Positions 1 to 8,159 of a DNA stretch of 64,000 nt are shown piece by piece. Positions within the stretch are counted from its first letter, which is position 1; every line of letters begins with the position of its first letter. Source of the stretch: JBDHWI01 sp964590135 (GTDB taxonomy: Bacteria; Chloroflexota; Anaerolineae; J036; Brachytrichaceae); assembly GCA_964590135.1 (NCBI GenBank), contig CAZPVX010000017.1, forward strand, positions 36,927 through 100,926, written 5' to 3'. The notes beneath the pieces are model-generated. The model was not told the DNA's origin. It searched no databases and saw only the letters and a program-made list of their open reading frames with translations. A program made the translations under genes and the position numbers.

Positions 1-219
1 CATTCCGCAGAGAAACGCTTGCAGCCGAGTGCAATTGCTCGTCTTTACTGAGGCTTCTCCCTTGAAGTGTGGATTTATTTTTGTGCAACACACATGGCGC
101 CAATCGCCACGCCAGTTTTCTGACAACACATCTACTCGCTTGCATTACAGACCGACTTGCCTGATCTGACTGACTTGTGACTGGACAACCGTCACGCAGA
201 TAGACAGCACTCGCACCCC

Positions 220-1878
220 ATGCCTGTAAAGAACAAAACCAACATGAAGAAACAAGACGAATCCCTCAAAGCTTCGCACGAAGCGCCCGAGAGCAATGCC
301 AATGGCGATCCCTACATGATCGAGCCAGTGGCCAGCCCGGTCGCGGATGAGCCGGCCGCTCCTGCCGTTCAACCGCCTCAAACAGAAATACAGTCCGACG
401 AGCTGCCGGCGCAGGCCCTGCCACCGCCCGAACGCGAGTTTCGCGAACATCGTGAACACCGCGAGCCACGCGAGCGTGGCGACCGCGCAGACCGCGCAGA
501 TCGCGGGGATCGTGGCGAGCGGGGTGATCGCGGAGATCGCGGCCATCAAAATTTTCAAAACAACCCAAATCAGAACTTTCGTCAGCAGCGCCGCAATATG
601 TTCGACATGGCAAAGCTGGAAACCGAGACGCTGAGCGAGTTGCGCGACCGCGCCAAGGATCTTGGCATTACCGGCTACACCCGGCTGAAGAAAGACGACC
701 TCATCATCCAACTTCTGCGAACACAAGCCGAGAAGAACGGCCTTGAACTGCGTGGCGGGGTGATCGATATCGTTGACGACAACATCGGCTTCCTGCGCGC
801 CGAGCATTATCTGCCTGGCCCCGATGACATCTACGTATCGCCCTCGCAGATCAAGCGCTTCAGCCTGCGCACTGGCGACATGGTGGTTGGCCAGGTGCGT
901 CCGCCGAAGGACAGCGAGAAATATTACAGCCTGCTGCGTGTGGAAACGGTGAATGGCCAGGATCCCGAAGCTGCCAAGAATCGCCCGCATTTCGAGAAAC
1001 TCACGCCGATCTTCCCGAATGAGATCTACAACCTTGAGGCGAGCGGCAAGCTCAGCATGCGGCTGCTCAACATCGTGGCGCCGATCGGCAAAGGCCAGCG
1101 CGGTTTGATTGTTGCGCCGCCAAAGGTCGGCAAGACCACGTTGCTGAAAGACATCGCAAATGCCATCAGCAAAAGCTACAAGGATGTGCATCTCATGGTC
1201 GCGCTGATTGCCGAGCGCCCCGAAGAAGCCACCGATTTCGATCGCAGCGTGGATGCTGAGGTGATCTCGTCGACCTTCGATGAGCCGGTGCAAAGTCATG
1301 TGCGGGTGGCTGAGATGGTGCTGAATCGCGCCAAGCGCCTGGTGGAATGCGGCCGTGATGTGGTGATTCTGATGGACTCGCTCACTCGTCTCAGCCGCGC
1401 CTACAACCTGACTGTGCCGTCGAGTGGCCGCACGCTGTCAGGCGGTGTCGACCCAGCGGCGCTGTATCCGCCGAAGGAATTTTTTGGCGCAGCGCGCAAC
1501 ATCGAAGAGGGCGGCAGCCTGACGATCATCGCAACCGTGCTGGTGGACACCGGCAGCCGTATGGATGACTTCATCTTCGAGGAATTCAAGGGCACCGGCA
1601 ACATGGAAATTCATCTGTCGCGCCGGCTGGCCGACCGTCGCATCTTCCCGGCCTTCGACATCACCGCCAGCAGCACGCGCCGCGACGAATTGCTGCTGGG
1701 TGAGAAGACGGTGCAGAAGACATACCTCATGCGCCGCATGATGAGCCAGCTCACTGCGCCGCAGCCACAGGGCGCCGGCTATGACATCACCAACGCGATG
1801 GAAGCCTTCCTGGCGCGCTATGGCAAGACGAAGAGCAACGACGAGTTTCTCGCCTCGCTGACGAAGGATTTCTCATAA
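220..1878 (+). CDS. rho: Transcription termination factor Rho
   Basis: Hexameric RNA-dependent ATPase that ends transcription at Rho-dependent sites. The 552-aa product has a Rho N-terminal domain (about residues 130-175, starting LETETLSELRDRAKDLGI), an RNA-binding cold-shock-like domain (about 180-255) and a RecA-type ATPase core with Walker A APPKVGKTT near residue 300, Walker B VILMDSLTRLSRAYN and a Q-loop region around GRTLSGGVDP. It is longer than the roughly 420-aa E. coli protein because of an Arg/Asp/Gly-rich insert at about residues 75-115 built of RGD/RAD-type units; such basic inserts are known in actinobacterial and other Rho proteins. ATG 244 is an alternative start; neither start has a clear Shine-Dalgarno sequence. 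No promoter could be called in 1-219. Confidence 0.97.
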   Translation: MPVKNKTNMKKQDESLKASHEAPESNANGDPYMIEPVASPVADEPAAPAVQPPQTEIQSDELPAQALPPPEREFREHREHREPRERGDRADRADRGDRGERGDRGDRGHQNFQNNPNQNFRQQRRNMFDMAKLETETLSELRDRAKDLGITGYTRLKKDDLIIQLLRTQAEKNGLELRGGVIDIVDDNIGFLRAEHYLPGPDDIYVSPSQIKRFSLRTGDMVVGQVRPPKDSEKYYSLLRVETVNGQDPEAAKNRPHFEKLTPIFPNEIYNLEASGKLSMRLLNIVAPIGKGQRGLIVAPPKVGKTTLLKDIANAISKSYKDVHLMVALIAERPEEATDFDRSVDAEVISSTFDEPVQSHVRVAEMVLNRAKRLVECGRDVVILMDSLTRLSRAYNLTVPSSGRTLSGGVDPAALYPPKEFFGAARNIEEGGSLTIIATVLVDTGSRMDDFIFEEFKGTGNMEIHLSRRLADRRIFPAFDITASSTRRDELLLGEKTVQKTYLMRRMMSQLTAPQPQGAGYDITNAMEAFLARYGKTKSNDEFLASLTKDFS

Positions 1879-1890
1879 TCAGCGCGCGTG

Positions 1891-1921
1891 GCGCATCACG
1901 CAGCGGACCTTCGTGATGCGC
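1891..1921. terminator. Inverted repeat downstream of rho
   Basis: Perfect 10-bp arms GCGCATCACG (1891-1900) and CGTGATGCGC (1912-1921) with an 11-nt loop, starting 13 nt after the rho stop and ending 14 nt before ATG 1936. There is no T-run, so it is more likely an attenuator or mRNA-stabilising hairpin than a classical intrinsic terminator. It argues that the next gene starts at 1936 and not at the in-frame GTG 1888, which lies before the hairpin. Confidence 0.5.
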
Positions 1922-1935
1922 AGCCAATTCTCCCC

Positions 1936-2724
1936 ATGGAAGAAGACATCGACCTTGATCTGGCGCAGGGGGATCGCATCAGCCGGCGCGTGGCGCATGG
2001 CGTGTATCGCATCCTGCACAATCGCAAGGTCGTCGGCGAGGAGTTGTGGGGCATCTTTGGCCTGCGCGCCGGCGGCTATCGATTGATGTCGGAGATCGAT
2101 TTGAAGTGGCCGACGCCAAACCAGCAGCGCGTGCAGTTGGATGTAGATGCGAACTGGCAAACCCAGTCGCTGTGGGCGCAGATCGATCTGCACGGCAAGC
2201 GTCGCGTGGCGCACTATCTGCCGGCTGAAAATGGCATTGAGGTCAGCGTCGTGGAAGGTTCGTTGCGCTATGCGGATGCTGGCCGCAACGCCGATCAACC
2301 CTTTCAACTGGCGCCGGCTGCCAAACCCAAATCGATCCTGAGCACGATGTTGCCGGCGCAGGACAACACCTTCCTCGATTTCGGCTCCACGCTGCTCAAC
2401 TTTGCGCATCTCCGGCGCATCGCGCTCAAGCCGGGAAAATCGATGGATATTTACACCGTTGTGGTGATGCAGCCGGCGCTCGAACCCTTTGCGCTGGTGC
2501 AGGTCTACACCTATCAGCGCGACGAGCAGATCACCTCGTTGATTGAACCGTATGTCAACACGCGCCGCTACATGATCGAAGAGCGCGATGGGTTGAGTGA
2601 AGCCGGCGCGCCTGTCACCACGCTCTGGGTCGATGAACACGGCGTCGCGGTCAAGCAGGATGTCCTGCTTGGCCGCGACACGCATGGCTGTGAATTGACG
2701 AGCTACACCTGGCAGGGCGACTAG
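1936..2724 (+). CDS. Hypothetical protein, function not recognised
   Basis: The 262-aa product has no signal peptide or membrane segment. It is rich in beta-strand-like stretches and in lipocalin-like spacing of aromatic and charged residues (YRLMSEIDLKW, YTVVVMQPALEPFALVQVY), suggesting a mostly beta soluble protein; I do not recognise the family. ATG 1936 is preferred over GTG 1888 because a hairpin lies between them. The gene follows rho on the same strand and converges on the VWA lipoprotein gene: the two stop codons overlap in the tetranucleotide CTAG (2721-2724). Confidence 0.7.
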   Translation: MEEDIDLDLAQGDRISRRVAHGVYRILHNRKVVGEELWGIFGLRAGGYRLMSEIDLKWPTPNQQRVQLDVDANWQTQSLWAQIDLHGKRRVAHYLPAENGIEVSVVEGSLRYADAGRNADQPFQLAPAAKPKSILSTMLPAQDNTFLDFGSTLLNFAHLRRIALKPGKSMDIYTVVVMQPALEPFALVQVYTYQRDEQITSLIEPYVNTRRYMIEERDGLSEAGAPVTTLWVDEHGVAVKQDVLLGRDTHGCELTSYTWQGD

Positions 2725-4439
2725 CGCAGCATCGCCGCGCGCTGCACCAACTGGGCGAATTCCTGCACGTCTGCATCCTGCGGCAACAGGCGCGACACCT
2801 GCCAGGTATAGCTGGTCAATTCGCCGAGCGGCATGTTGGTGTAGGGGCTGCGGCGCAAAATCTCAGCATACTGCATCACCGTTGCGTTCATCTGAAAGCG
2901 CGGCGAGGTCTGCTCGTAATTGCTGCTCAGGTCCCACGTGTTTATATCGCCGGCAATTTCCTGCGCTTGCATCGCATCTGGATCCTGCCAGCGCAGGAAC
3001 ACCGTCGCAAGCTTGCCGCGCGCGCTGGGTCGCAGCGTGATCTGATACATCGCAGTGGCGTTGTGGCCGGCGTTCAATTCGCCGGCATCCACGCGATTGT
3101 CGCGGAAATCCTGATCCGCCACGGCGCGATTCTCATAGCCAACCAGCCGATAGGTTGCCACGACCTCTGGGTTGAAATCGATCTGCACTCTTGCATCCTT
3201 GGCAATCGCCTCAAGCGAATTGGTCAGCCGGTCGATGAACATCTTGCGCGCTTCTTCGAGCGTGTCGATGTAGGCATAGAAGCCATTGCCCTTGTTTGCA
3301 AGCTGCTCCATCATCACGTCGTTGTAGTTGTCCATGCCAAAGCCAATGGTCGACAACATCACGTCCGCCGGCGCGCTGCCTTTCACGCCGTTGATCAGCA
3401 TGATGGGATCGGTTGTGCCGACGTTGCCCACACCATCGCTGCATAGGATGACGCGATTGATGCCGCCCGGCAGGTAGCTGTGGGTTGCCATCTGGTAACC
3501 CAGTTGCAGGCCGGCTTCAGTGTTCGTGCTGCCTTCTGGCTGCAGGGTATAGATGGCGTTGAGAATCGCGTTCTTATCCGCGCCGCTGGTTGGGTTTAGC
3601 ACCACGCGCGCGGTGTTGCCAAATACGACAATGCTCACGCTGTCATCGGCGCGCAGGCGATCCACCAGCATTTGCAGCGAGCGCTTCACCGTGCCGAGCC
3701 GGCTTTCCATTGCCATTGACCCGCTCACGTCGATCACAAACGTGAGCGCTGCCGGCTTGCGTTGAGCCGCTGGGATTTCGTAGCCTTGCACGCCAATGCG
3801 CAGCAGATATGAGCCATCGCGATGGAAGGGTGAAGGCGCGCCGTCGGCATAGATGGCAAATGTATTGTTCGCCGGTGGCACATAGTCCTGCGCGAAATAG
3901 TTGATGTATTCCTCCGCGCGCACTGTGTCATATGGCGGCAGGATGCCCTGGTTCACGTAGTTGCGGCCAATCGCATATGACGCCGTGTCCACATCCAGCG
4001 CGAAGGTTGAGAGGTGATCGCGTGTGGTGTCGATGAAAGGGTTGACGCCGTAATCTTTGAAGGTGGTGTCGATGGGCGGCTGCGGCTGCGCGACAGAAGT
4101 TGGTTCGACCGGCGCGCGGTTGCCGCCGACAACGATCGGCGCCGGCCCGCCGCCTTGCTGCGGCGGCAGGGGCTGTGCCGGCAATGGGTGCGCGGCAGGC
4201 GGCATGGCGTTCGCGCCGGCTTCCATCGCTGGCGGCGCTTGATCGATAAAAGGCGCTTGAGTGGCTGCAACCACCGCCGTGCTGGTTGACGCCATCGGTT
4301 CATTCACCGTTTTTTGTGCTGGCGGTTGGGGTGGCACATGGCGAGGCGGTGCTGGTTCGGCCACGCGCGCACAGCCGGCGAGCGCAATGGCCAACAGGCT
4401 GGCGATCAAAACGAGCTTGCGTGAAACAGGTGTATTCAT
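2721..4439 (-). CDS. VWA-domain lipoprotein (YfbK-like)
   Basis: The 572-aa protein resembles the YfbK family: an N-terminal vWF-associated segment (TFALDVDTASYAIGRNYV), a von Willebrand A domain with the metal-site DVSGSM motif near its start, and a C-terminal DUF3520-type region. The start at 4439 is chosen because it follows AGGGAGGA closely and gives a clean lipoprotein signal peptide with lipobox LAGC; the reading frame extends upstream but without such support. A Pro/Ala/Gln-rich linker (about residues 30-130) separates the lipid anchor from the folded part. It is predicted to be displayed on the outer face of the membrane and to bind protein partners through its metal-dependent adhesion site. 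It lies next to the receptor-like gene at 4575 on the same strand, 135 nt downstream of it. Confidence 0.88.
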   Translation of the reverse strand: MNTPVSRKLVLIASLLAIALAGCARVAEPAPPRHVPPQPPAQKTVNEPMASTSTAVVAATQAPFIDQAPPAMEAGANAMPPAAHPLPAQPLPPQQGGGPAPIVVGGNRAPVEPTSVAQPQPPIDTTFKDYGVNPFIDTTRDHLSTFALDVDTASYAIGRNYVNQGILPPYDTVRAEEYINYFAQDYVPPANNTFAIYADGAPSPFHRDGSYLLRIGVQGYEIPAAQRKPAALTFVIDVSGSMAMESRLGTVKRSLQMLVDRLRADDSVSIVVFGNTARVVLNPTSGADKNAILNAIYTLQPEGSTNTEAGLQLGYQMATHSYLPGGINRVILCSDGVGNVGTTDPIMLINGVKGSAPADVMLSTIGFGMDNYNDVMMEQLANKGNGFYAYIDTLEEARKMFIDRLTNSLEAIAKDARVQIDFNPEVVATYRLVGYENRAVADQDFRDNRVDAGELNAGHNATAMYQITLRPSARGKLATVFLRWQDPDAMQAQEIAGDINTWDLSSNYEQTSPRFQMNATVMQYAEILRRSPYTNMPLGELTSYTWQVSRLLPQDADVQEFAQLVQRAAMLR

Positions 4440-4574
4440 GGCGATCCTCCCTTTGTATGCAAACATCCTTTGCGCAACAGGGTAGGGAGTGCGCCATGCG
4501 CCGGCTTGATTTTCGGTTGATAGGATGTTGACAGTCGCAAGGCATGCGGTCGCGCATGCGGATTGCGCCATCTC

Positions 4575-6818
4575 TTACGTGAATTTCTGTGCCACGTGCG
4601 CCGCGGTGAGGTAGAGCAGGTGGCGCTGGTGCGCGGTGAGATTGGTGAATTTGAGCGAGCCGAGCGCGGTCATGGTGAGCGCGAGCCAATACTCGTTGTG
4701 TTGCAAAGGATTGAACAGGCAGCGCCATGCCAGCGAGCGCGCCGTATCGATCAGCGCGCCTTGATCAACTGTGGGCTCGCCGGCGTCCAGTTGCCGCAGC
4801 AGCGCCAGGAAGTCGCGCGGGTCTGACAATGCCGGCGCGACGATCTGCGAAATCAGTTCGGTCTCCATTCGCACAAAGTCGAAGAGCGTGTGCCCCTCGC
4901 GCGTGCTGGCGAAGTCGATCAGCCAGACGAACGCGCCTGGGCCAGACAGCACATTCTCTAGATTCAAATCGCCATGGATGATTGACTGCGTGCCGCGGAT
5001 GCTGCGATGTTCAATCGACGCCAGCGCATCGATGGGATCAGGTAACCCGAGCAGATCGAGACCCCGCACGAAGCTGCGCAAGAGCGTGTTTCGCGTGCCG
5101 GCGATGCGCCAATGCTGCCGATCCAGGCGCGGCATTTCGGGGCTGTTGATGCGGATGCGCAGAGGCGGCTGGCCGGCGCTTGGCGTTCCAGTGAGCGAGT
5201 AGCTCACGCCATCCGGCCGCTGCTCAATCAGCGGAAAATCGCGCAGTGTGACCACATCGCCGCTATTGATCTCCTGCATTGCCTGGCTCAGCGTGGCGGC
5301 GCCGCTGATGCGCCGCGCGTTGCGCGCTGGTGCGCATGGCTCGACGACGAGATGGGATGGCAGCGCGCGATCGTATTCCTGCGAAAGTTTGAAAGTGTAG
5401 GGGCGTTTTTGCAGCCACCAGTTCGGACCGAACGTGTCAAAGAGTGTGTGCAGCAAGGCTGGATCGGGGTTGCGCAGCAGGGCTTCCCGCAGGCTGGTGG
5501 GCGCCTGGCCAGGCTTGCCGATGAAGGTATAACGCAGCACGGCTTGCGAAGTGATGCCGGCAGGCGAGAGTGTCGCCGGCGGTTCTTGAATGCGCGCCGT
5601 CACGGGCGGCAGCGTGTCTTTCACGAATCGCTCGTAATTGTGAAATTCTCGCTCGATGCTGCTGCGCTCACCCATCTTGGCGATGGTGTAGGCATCGCTG
5701 CGGCCATCTGCCTGCACTGGCAGGCACAGCAGGGTGCGCGCGCCTGAATAGCCGGAGCGAAATTCACGTTCCACCGACACCCGCGCATACTTGCGGAAGA
5801 CCGCGCGCAACAGTTGCTGCTCATCGTCGTGCAGAACAATCTCGTGGTGTGGTTCGATGGCCGTGCCAACATTTGCCTTCGTTGCAACTGTGATTTCATC
5901 GGGGAGCGCGGTGTTGCGCCGGCGGCCCATCATCCATGCCAGCCCGCCCATCCCTGCACCGAGCACCAGTCCCATTACGCCCAATGTGCCGGCTTGCGCG
6001 ACTGTCATGCCCATGATCGATTCGACCTGCACGCTCATGCCGCGCGAGAATGCCTGTGAGGAGGCGACTGCGCTGCCGTCCTTCACCCATTCGAACAGCA
6101 AAGACAGCGTGAGCCGCTGCTGGCCGGCCTGCCTGGGGCTGATGGACCAGCGCAGCGTCACCGGCTCATTTTTGGGCAATGCGATGCGTTGCTCACCTGC
6201 CGGCGAGATGCTGAAGCCGACACCCTGCAGGCTGCCGATCACGCTCACTGCTGCGTTTTCGGGCCGCTTCACTTGCACTGCCGTAGTCACCACCTGGTTG
6301 CCTTGAAACTCGGTGCTGAGCGTGTAGCCGGCTTGTGAGGGGATCAATGACACGCGCACCAGATCGGAATCGCCGAGCCGCATATGTGGCGGCCATTCCA
6401 ACTCCACGATGCGCGGCTCTTGTTGGATGGCCGGCGTGGGGATGGGCGTGTTTTGAGGCAGGGGCGGGGGTGCCATGGTTGGCTCGACGGCCGGCGTTGC
6501 CGTTGCTTCTTTATCTTGGGCAGATTGCGCTTCGTTTGCTGCCGGCGGCGCCGGCGTCGACGGTTGGCTGCCGCCGGCAGATGCTGTGACTGCCGGCATT
6601 TCAGTCGGGCTGGGCGCAGTTGTTGTCGCCGGCGCTTCTATCGGTGCTTCAGTGGTGGCGGGAGCTTCAGGGGCTGCCGGCATGGCAGGCAATGGAGCCG
6701 TCGTTGCAGCAGGGGCACTACTTGATGGTGCCGCTGCAGGCCCGCAGGCGGCCAATATTGTCGCCAGAACGAGTATGGCGGGCAGCAGAAGGTGAAATCT
6801 TGCGCGGGTGCTGTTCAT
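4575..6818 (-). CDS. Membrane receptor-like protein with cytoplasmic kinase-like (APH/TCAD9-like) domain
   Basis: 747 aa. Residues 1-25 form a lipoprotein signal (lipobox LAAC), followed by a roughly 130-residue Pro/Ala/Thr-rich stalk, a beta-rich extracellular domain (about 135-275), one hydrophobic segment at about 278-298 ending in GRRR, and a large C-terminal domain. The latter has phosphotransferase-fold features: IHGDLNLENVL (catalytic-loop-like HGDxxxxN) and WLIDFAS (DFG-like), as in aminoglycoside phosphotransferases and protein kinases. The segment SGYSGARTLL...SIEREFHNYERFV resembles what I remember of TCAD9, a domain described in NTP-dependent bacterial conflict systems; I could not check this. 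If the Cys is lipidated, the protein is anchored by both lipid and helix, with the kinase-like domain inside the cell. Its start overlaps the stop of the 48-aa gene upstream (ATGA), so the two are translationally coupled. Confidence 0.75.
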   Translation of the reverse strand: MNSTRARFHLLLPAILVLATILAACGPAAAPSSSAPAATTAPLPAMPAAPEAPATTEAPIEAPATTTAPSPTEMPAVTASAGGSQPSTPAPPAANEAQSAQDKEATATPAVEPTMAPPPLPQNTPIPTPAIQQEPRIVELEWPPHMRLGDSDLVRVSLIPSQAGYTLSTEFQGNQVVTTAVQVKRPENAAVSVIGSLQGVGFSISPAGEQRIALPKNEPVTLRWSISPRQAGQQRLTLSLLFEWVKDGSAVASSQAFSRGMSVQVESIMGMTVAQAGTLGVMGLVLGAGMGGLAWMMGRRRNTALPDEITVATKANVGTAIEPHHEIVLHDDEQQLLRAVFRKYARVSVEREFRSGYSGARTLLCLPVQADGRSDAYTIAKMGERSSIEREFHNYERFVKDTLPPVTARIQEPPATLSPAGITSQAVLRYTFIGKPGQAPTSLREALLRNPDPALLHTLFDTFGPNWWLQKRPYTFKLSQEYDRALPSHLVVEPCAPARNARRISGAATLSQAMQEINSGDVVTLRDFPLIEQRPDGVSYSLTGTPSAGQPPLRIRINSPEMPRLDRQHWRIAGTRNTLLRSFVRGLDLLGLPDPIDALASIEHRSIRGTQSIIHGDLNLENVLSGPGAFVWLIDFASTREGHTLFDFVRMETELISQIVAPALSDPRDFLALLRQLDAGEPTVDQGALIDTARSLAWRCLFNPLQHNEYWLALTMTALGSLKFTNLTAHQRHLLYLTAAHVAQKFT

Positions 6819-6961
6819 GGCACAACTGCTGTCGGCACAATGATGGTCGTCTCAATCACTGGGTTGCTGCGCGGCGCACTTGCCAGGAAGATCAACACGA
6901 GCGATAGCAGCAGCACCAGCAGGGCCGCAATCCACAATCCGCGTCGTGTAATCTTTGCCAT
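6815..6961 (-). CDS. 48-aa single-pass membrane peptide coupled to the receptor gene
   Basis: Short gene beginning MAKITRRGLW, then one strongly hydrophobic helix (about residues 9-27, IAALLVLLLSLVLIFLA) and a short polar tail. The basic N-terminus predicts an N-in, C-out topology. Its TGA overlaps the ATG of the receptor-like gene by 4 nt, a typical sign of translational coupling, so the pair is likely co-made and may form one complex. It lies 36 bp from the divergent ATPase/winged-helix gene. No family recognised; it is supported by the overlap and by the clean membrane helix. Confidence 0.65.
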   Translation of the reverse strand: MAKITRRGLWIAALLVLLLSLVLIFLASAPRSNPVIETTIIVPTAVVP

Positions 6962-6976
6962 GATGAGTCGTGTGAG

Positions 6977-6984
6977 TATAGAAT
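6977..6984 (+). promoter_or_regulatory. Candidate -10 element in the 36-bp divergent intergenic region
   Basis: TATAGAAT lies 13 nt before ATG 6998. A transcript from it would begin about 6-9 nt before the start codon, so the ATPase mRNA would be leaderless or nearly so; no Shine-Dalgarno is present. Promoters for both divergent genes must share or overlap these 36 bp (or lie inside the flanking genes), so one DNA-bound protein could control both. Confidence 0.4.
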
Positions 6985-6997
6985 CACCCACGCATTC

Positions 6998-8077
6998 ATG
7001 CCCAATTGGGACGAGTATCCATCCAACTATCGCGCTGAGATTGTGCAGCGCGTCTTTCGCGTCACGCGCGCCGGCGATAGCGTTGCGTTGCTTGGCCTGA
7101 GCGGCGCCGGCAAGAGCAATGTCGCCGGCTTCATCGCTCACTGCGCCGCGCGCGCCGGCGGGCCGCCTGCGCATCCCTATCTGCTCATCGATTGCAACCG
7201 CTTGAGCAGCCGCGCGCCGGCAATGCTCTTTTACGCCATGCAAGTCGCGCTTGGCAATACACTTTTGTCTGATTCAACAGACGCTTTTCATGCCCTGGAA
7301 GTTTCATTGCGCGAGGGGATGCCGGCGCTCGGCCATGTCACCTTCGTGCTGGATCGCTTCGACGTGTTCGCCGACGCGGATGCTGCGCTGTTCAACCAAC
7401 TGCGCGCGCTGCGCGATGCCCACAAATATGCGCTGAGCTATGTGACCACTTCGCGCCGGCCCCATGACGCGCACACCGAATTGGCTGAGTTGTTCTTCGC
7501 CAACACGCTTTGGCTGGGGCCGCTGAGCGAGGCTGATGCGCGCTGGAATGTGGCGCGCTATGCAGAACGCTTTGGCGTGGTATGGGATGAGCCTGCTGCG
7601 AAGCTGCTGCTGGAAGTTTCTGGGCGCTATCCGTCGCTGTTGAAGGCGTGCGCCGAGGCGCTGGCTGCTGGCTGCGAACCTGATGCAGTTGCGCTTGCCG
7701 CGCATCCGGCAGTGCAGCGCCGCATCGAAGAATTCTGGGCGGATCAACCTAGCGACGCAGATGTCGAAGCGTCTGGGTTGGCCGGCATTACGTTGCTCAT
7801 GCGTGGCAAAACTCCTTCGATAGACCCTGCGCAATCGAACCTGACAGCGAAGGAGCATCTATTGCTGGCGTATCTGCAATCTCGCGCCGGCGAGGTATGC
7901 GTGAAGGATGACATCATTCGCGCGGTGTGGCCGGAAGACAAGGTGATCGAGCATGGCATTCGCGATGACAGCCTGGCCCAGTTGGTGCGCCGACTGCGCG
8001 AGAAGGTCGAGGTCGATGCCGGCAAGCCGCGCCACATCCTCACGGTGCCTGGCAGGGGCTATCGCTACATCAAATGA
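6998..8077 (+). CDS. STAND/AAA-type ATPase with C-terminal OmpR-type winged helix
   Basis: 359 aa. The N-terminal NTPase has Walker A GLSGAGKS (about residues 32-39) and a Walker-B-like VTFVLDRFD (about 110-118), followed by helical lid-like sequence. The C-terminal 80 residues form a transcriptional-regulator winged helix (LTAKEHLLLAYLQ...VKDDIIRAVWPED...LRRKL-like VRRLREKV...TVPGRGYRYIK). There is no receiver domain, so activation would come from the NTPase switch and not from phosphorylation. It is divergent from the 48-aa/receptor pair, suggesting a signalling unit of membrane sensor and ATP-dependent regulator. No Shine-Dalgarno; probably a near-leaderless mRNA. Confidence 0.82.
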   Translation: MPNWDEYPSNYRAEIVQRVFRVTRAGDSVALLGLSGAGKSNVAGFIAHCAARAGGPPAHPYLLIDCNRLSSRAPAMLFYAMQVALGNTLLSDSTDAFHALEVSLREGMPALGHVTFVLDRFDVFADADAALFNQLRALRDAHKYALSYVTTSRRPHDAHTELAELFFANTLWLGPLSEADARWNVARYAERFGVVWDEPAAKLLLEVSGRYPSLLKACAEALAAGCEPDAVALAAHPAVQRRIEEFWADQPSDADVEASGLAGITLLMRGKTPSIDPAQSNLTAKEHLLLAYLQSRAGEVCVKDDIIRAVWPEDKVIEHGIRDDSLAQLVRRLREKVEVDAGKPRHILTVPGRGYRYIK

Positions 8078-8147
8078 GCGGCTGCGCAGGGACTTTCAGC
8101 CCGGCACGTTAGCCTCAAGGCTGCGCTCCCGAATTACAAATCCGAAA

Positions 8148-8153
8148 TAGAAT
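8148..8153 (+). promoter_or_regulatory. Candidate -10 (TAGAAT) of the GH4 gene
   Basis: TAGAAT ends 6 nt before ATG 8160, so a normal transcription start would fall on or next to the start codon (leaderless mRNA). There is no Shine-Dalgarno sequence. No convincing -35 hexamer was seen. Confidence 0.35.
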
Positions 8154-8159
8154 CGCCGC

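Noticed and set aside
470..560. Arg/Asp-Gly repeat region in rho read as a mobile repeat or CRISPR-like array
   Set aside because: It is in-frame coding repeats of codons for RGD/RAD units, as known for Rho N-terminal inserts.
145..1299. 384-aa reading frame antisense to rho
   Set aside because: High GC and third-base bias keep the antisense frame open; rho is unmistakable on the other strand and the frame has no recognisable domains.
1888..1935. GTG start 48 nt earlier for the gene after rho
   Set aside because: A 10-bp hairpin lies between this GTG and ATG 1936, and the added residues have no support.
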